Below are positions 13,384 to 13,433 of a DNA stretch of 13,433 nt, in pieces; the stretch's first letter is position 1, and every line of letters starts with the position of its first letter. The position numbers and the translations under genes are program-made. The stretch lies in NCBI GenBank assembly GCA_937950415.1, contig CALFDL010000071.1, positions 1 to 13,433 on the forward strand, written 5' to 3'. The DNA is from an uncultured Collinsella sp. (GTDB taxonomy: Bacteria; Actinomycetota; Coriobacteriia; Coriobacteriales; Coriobacteriaceae). The notes beneath the pieces were generated by a model that saw nothing but the letters and a program-made list of their open reading frames with translations, was not told where the DNA came from and ran no database searches.

Positions 13384-13433
13384 ATGATGTGGTTTACCGC
13401 CGACCTGCACCTGGGCGATACGAATATCTTGCA
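13384..13433 (+). CDS. Metallophosphoesterase, N-terminal fragment cut by window end
   Basis: Only the first 16 codons are in the window. The residues MWFTADLHLGDTNIL contain the DxH motif that opens calcineurin-like metallophosphoesterases, which bind two metal ions and cleave phosphodiesters or monoesters. The start may be the first or second of two adjacent ATG codons (13384 or 13387). GAGG lies upstream at 13371-13374. The substrate cannot be judged from this fragment. The reading frame is open to the end. Confidence 0.75.
   Translation, partial: MMWFTADLHLGDTNIL

Overview
The window looks like chromosomal DNA of a GC-rich anaerobic actinobacterium, most likely a gut Coriobacteriia such as Collinsella. 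This rests on the mix of gene families (PLP synthase with a MocR regulator, a reverse-type rubrerythrin, a fermentative alcohol/aldehyde dehydrogenase pair, and an AbiEi/nuclease-like protein of a kind I associate with Coriobacteria), not on a marker gene, so the genus is an inference.

Layout. 1-4430: two identical, same-orientation copies of an IS110/IS1111-family insertion sequence (4-1537 and 2897-4430) bracket a RpiR-family sugar-phosphate regulator (1826-2680, minus strand). Each copy carries an intact DEDD transposase and, downstream of it, a structured noncoding segment with the properties of a bridge (seeker) RNA. Candidate guides in it match the joined target flanks and the circle junction across the same CT core. 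Both copies sit at the same edge of a divergent two-hairpin repeat (1538-1824 and 4431-4693), so that repeat appears to be the natural target.

4704-7787: vitamin B6 block. pdxS and pdxT form a minus-strand operon making pyridoxal 5'-phosphate. The divergent MocR-type regulator on the plus strand is probably PdxR, with a shared 145-bp control region.

7776-9318: a gene for an AbiEi-like protein with a PD-(D/E)XK-like C-terminus, bracketed by two ~120-bp palindrome-ended direct repeats. Each repeat supplies the last codons and stop of the gene upstream of it.

9383-10120: reverse rubrerythrin (minus strand) with its promoter, structured leader and rho-independent terminator; an oxygen/peroxide detoxification gene.

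10231-12935: two-gene operon of an iron-dependent alcohol dehydrogenase and a class 3-type aldehyde dehydrogenase, preceded by a Rex-like palindrome and closed by a terminator; it probably handles aldehyde/alcohol redox balance in fermentation.

12940-13433: a possible cysteine-rich small protein, a small acidic-then-basic protein, and the first codons of a metallophosphoesterase that runs off the window.
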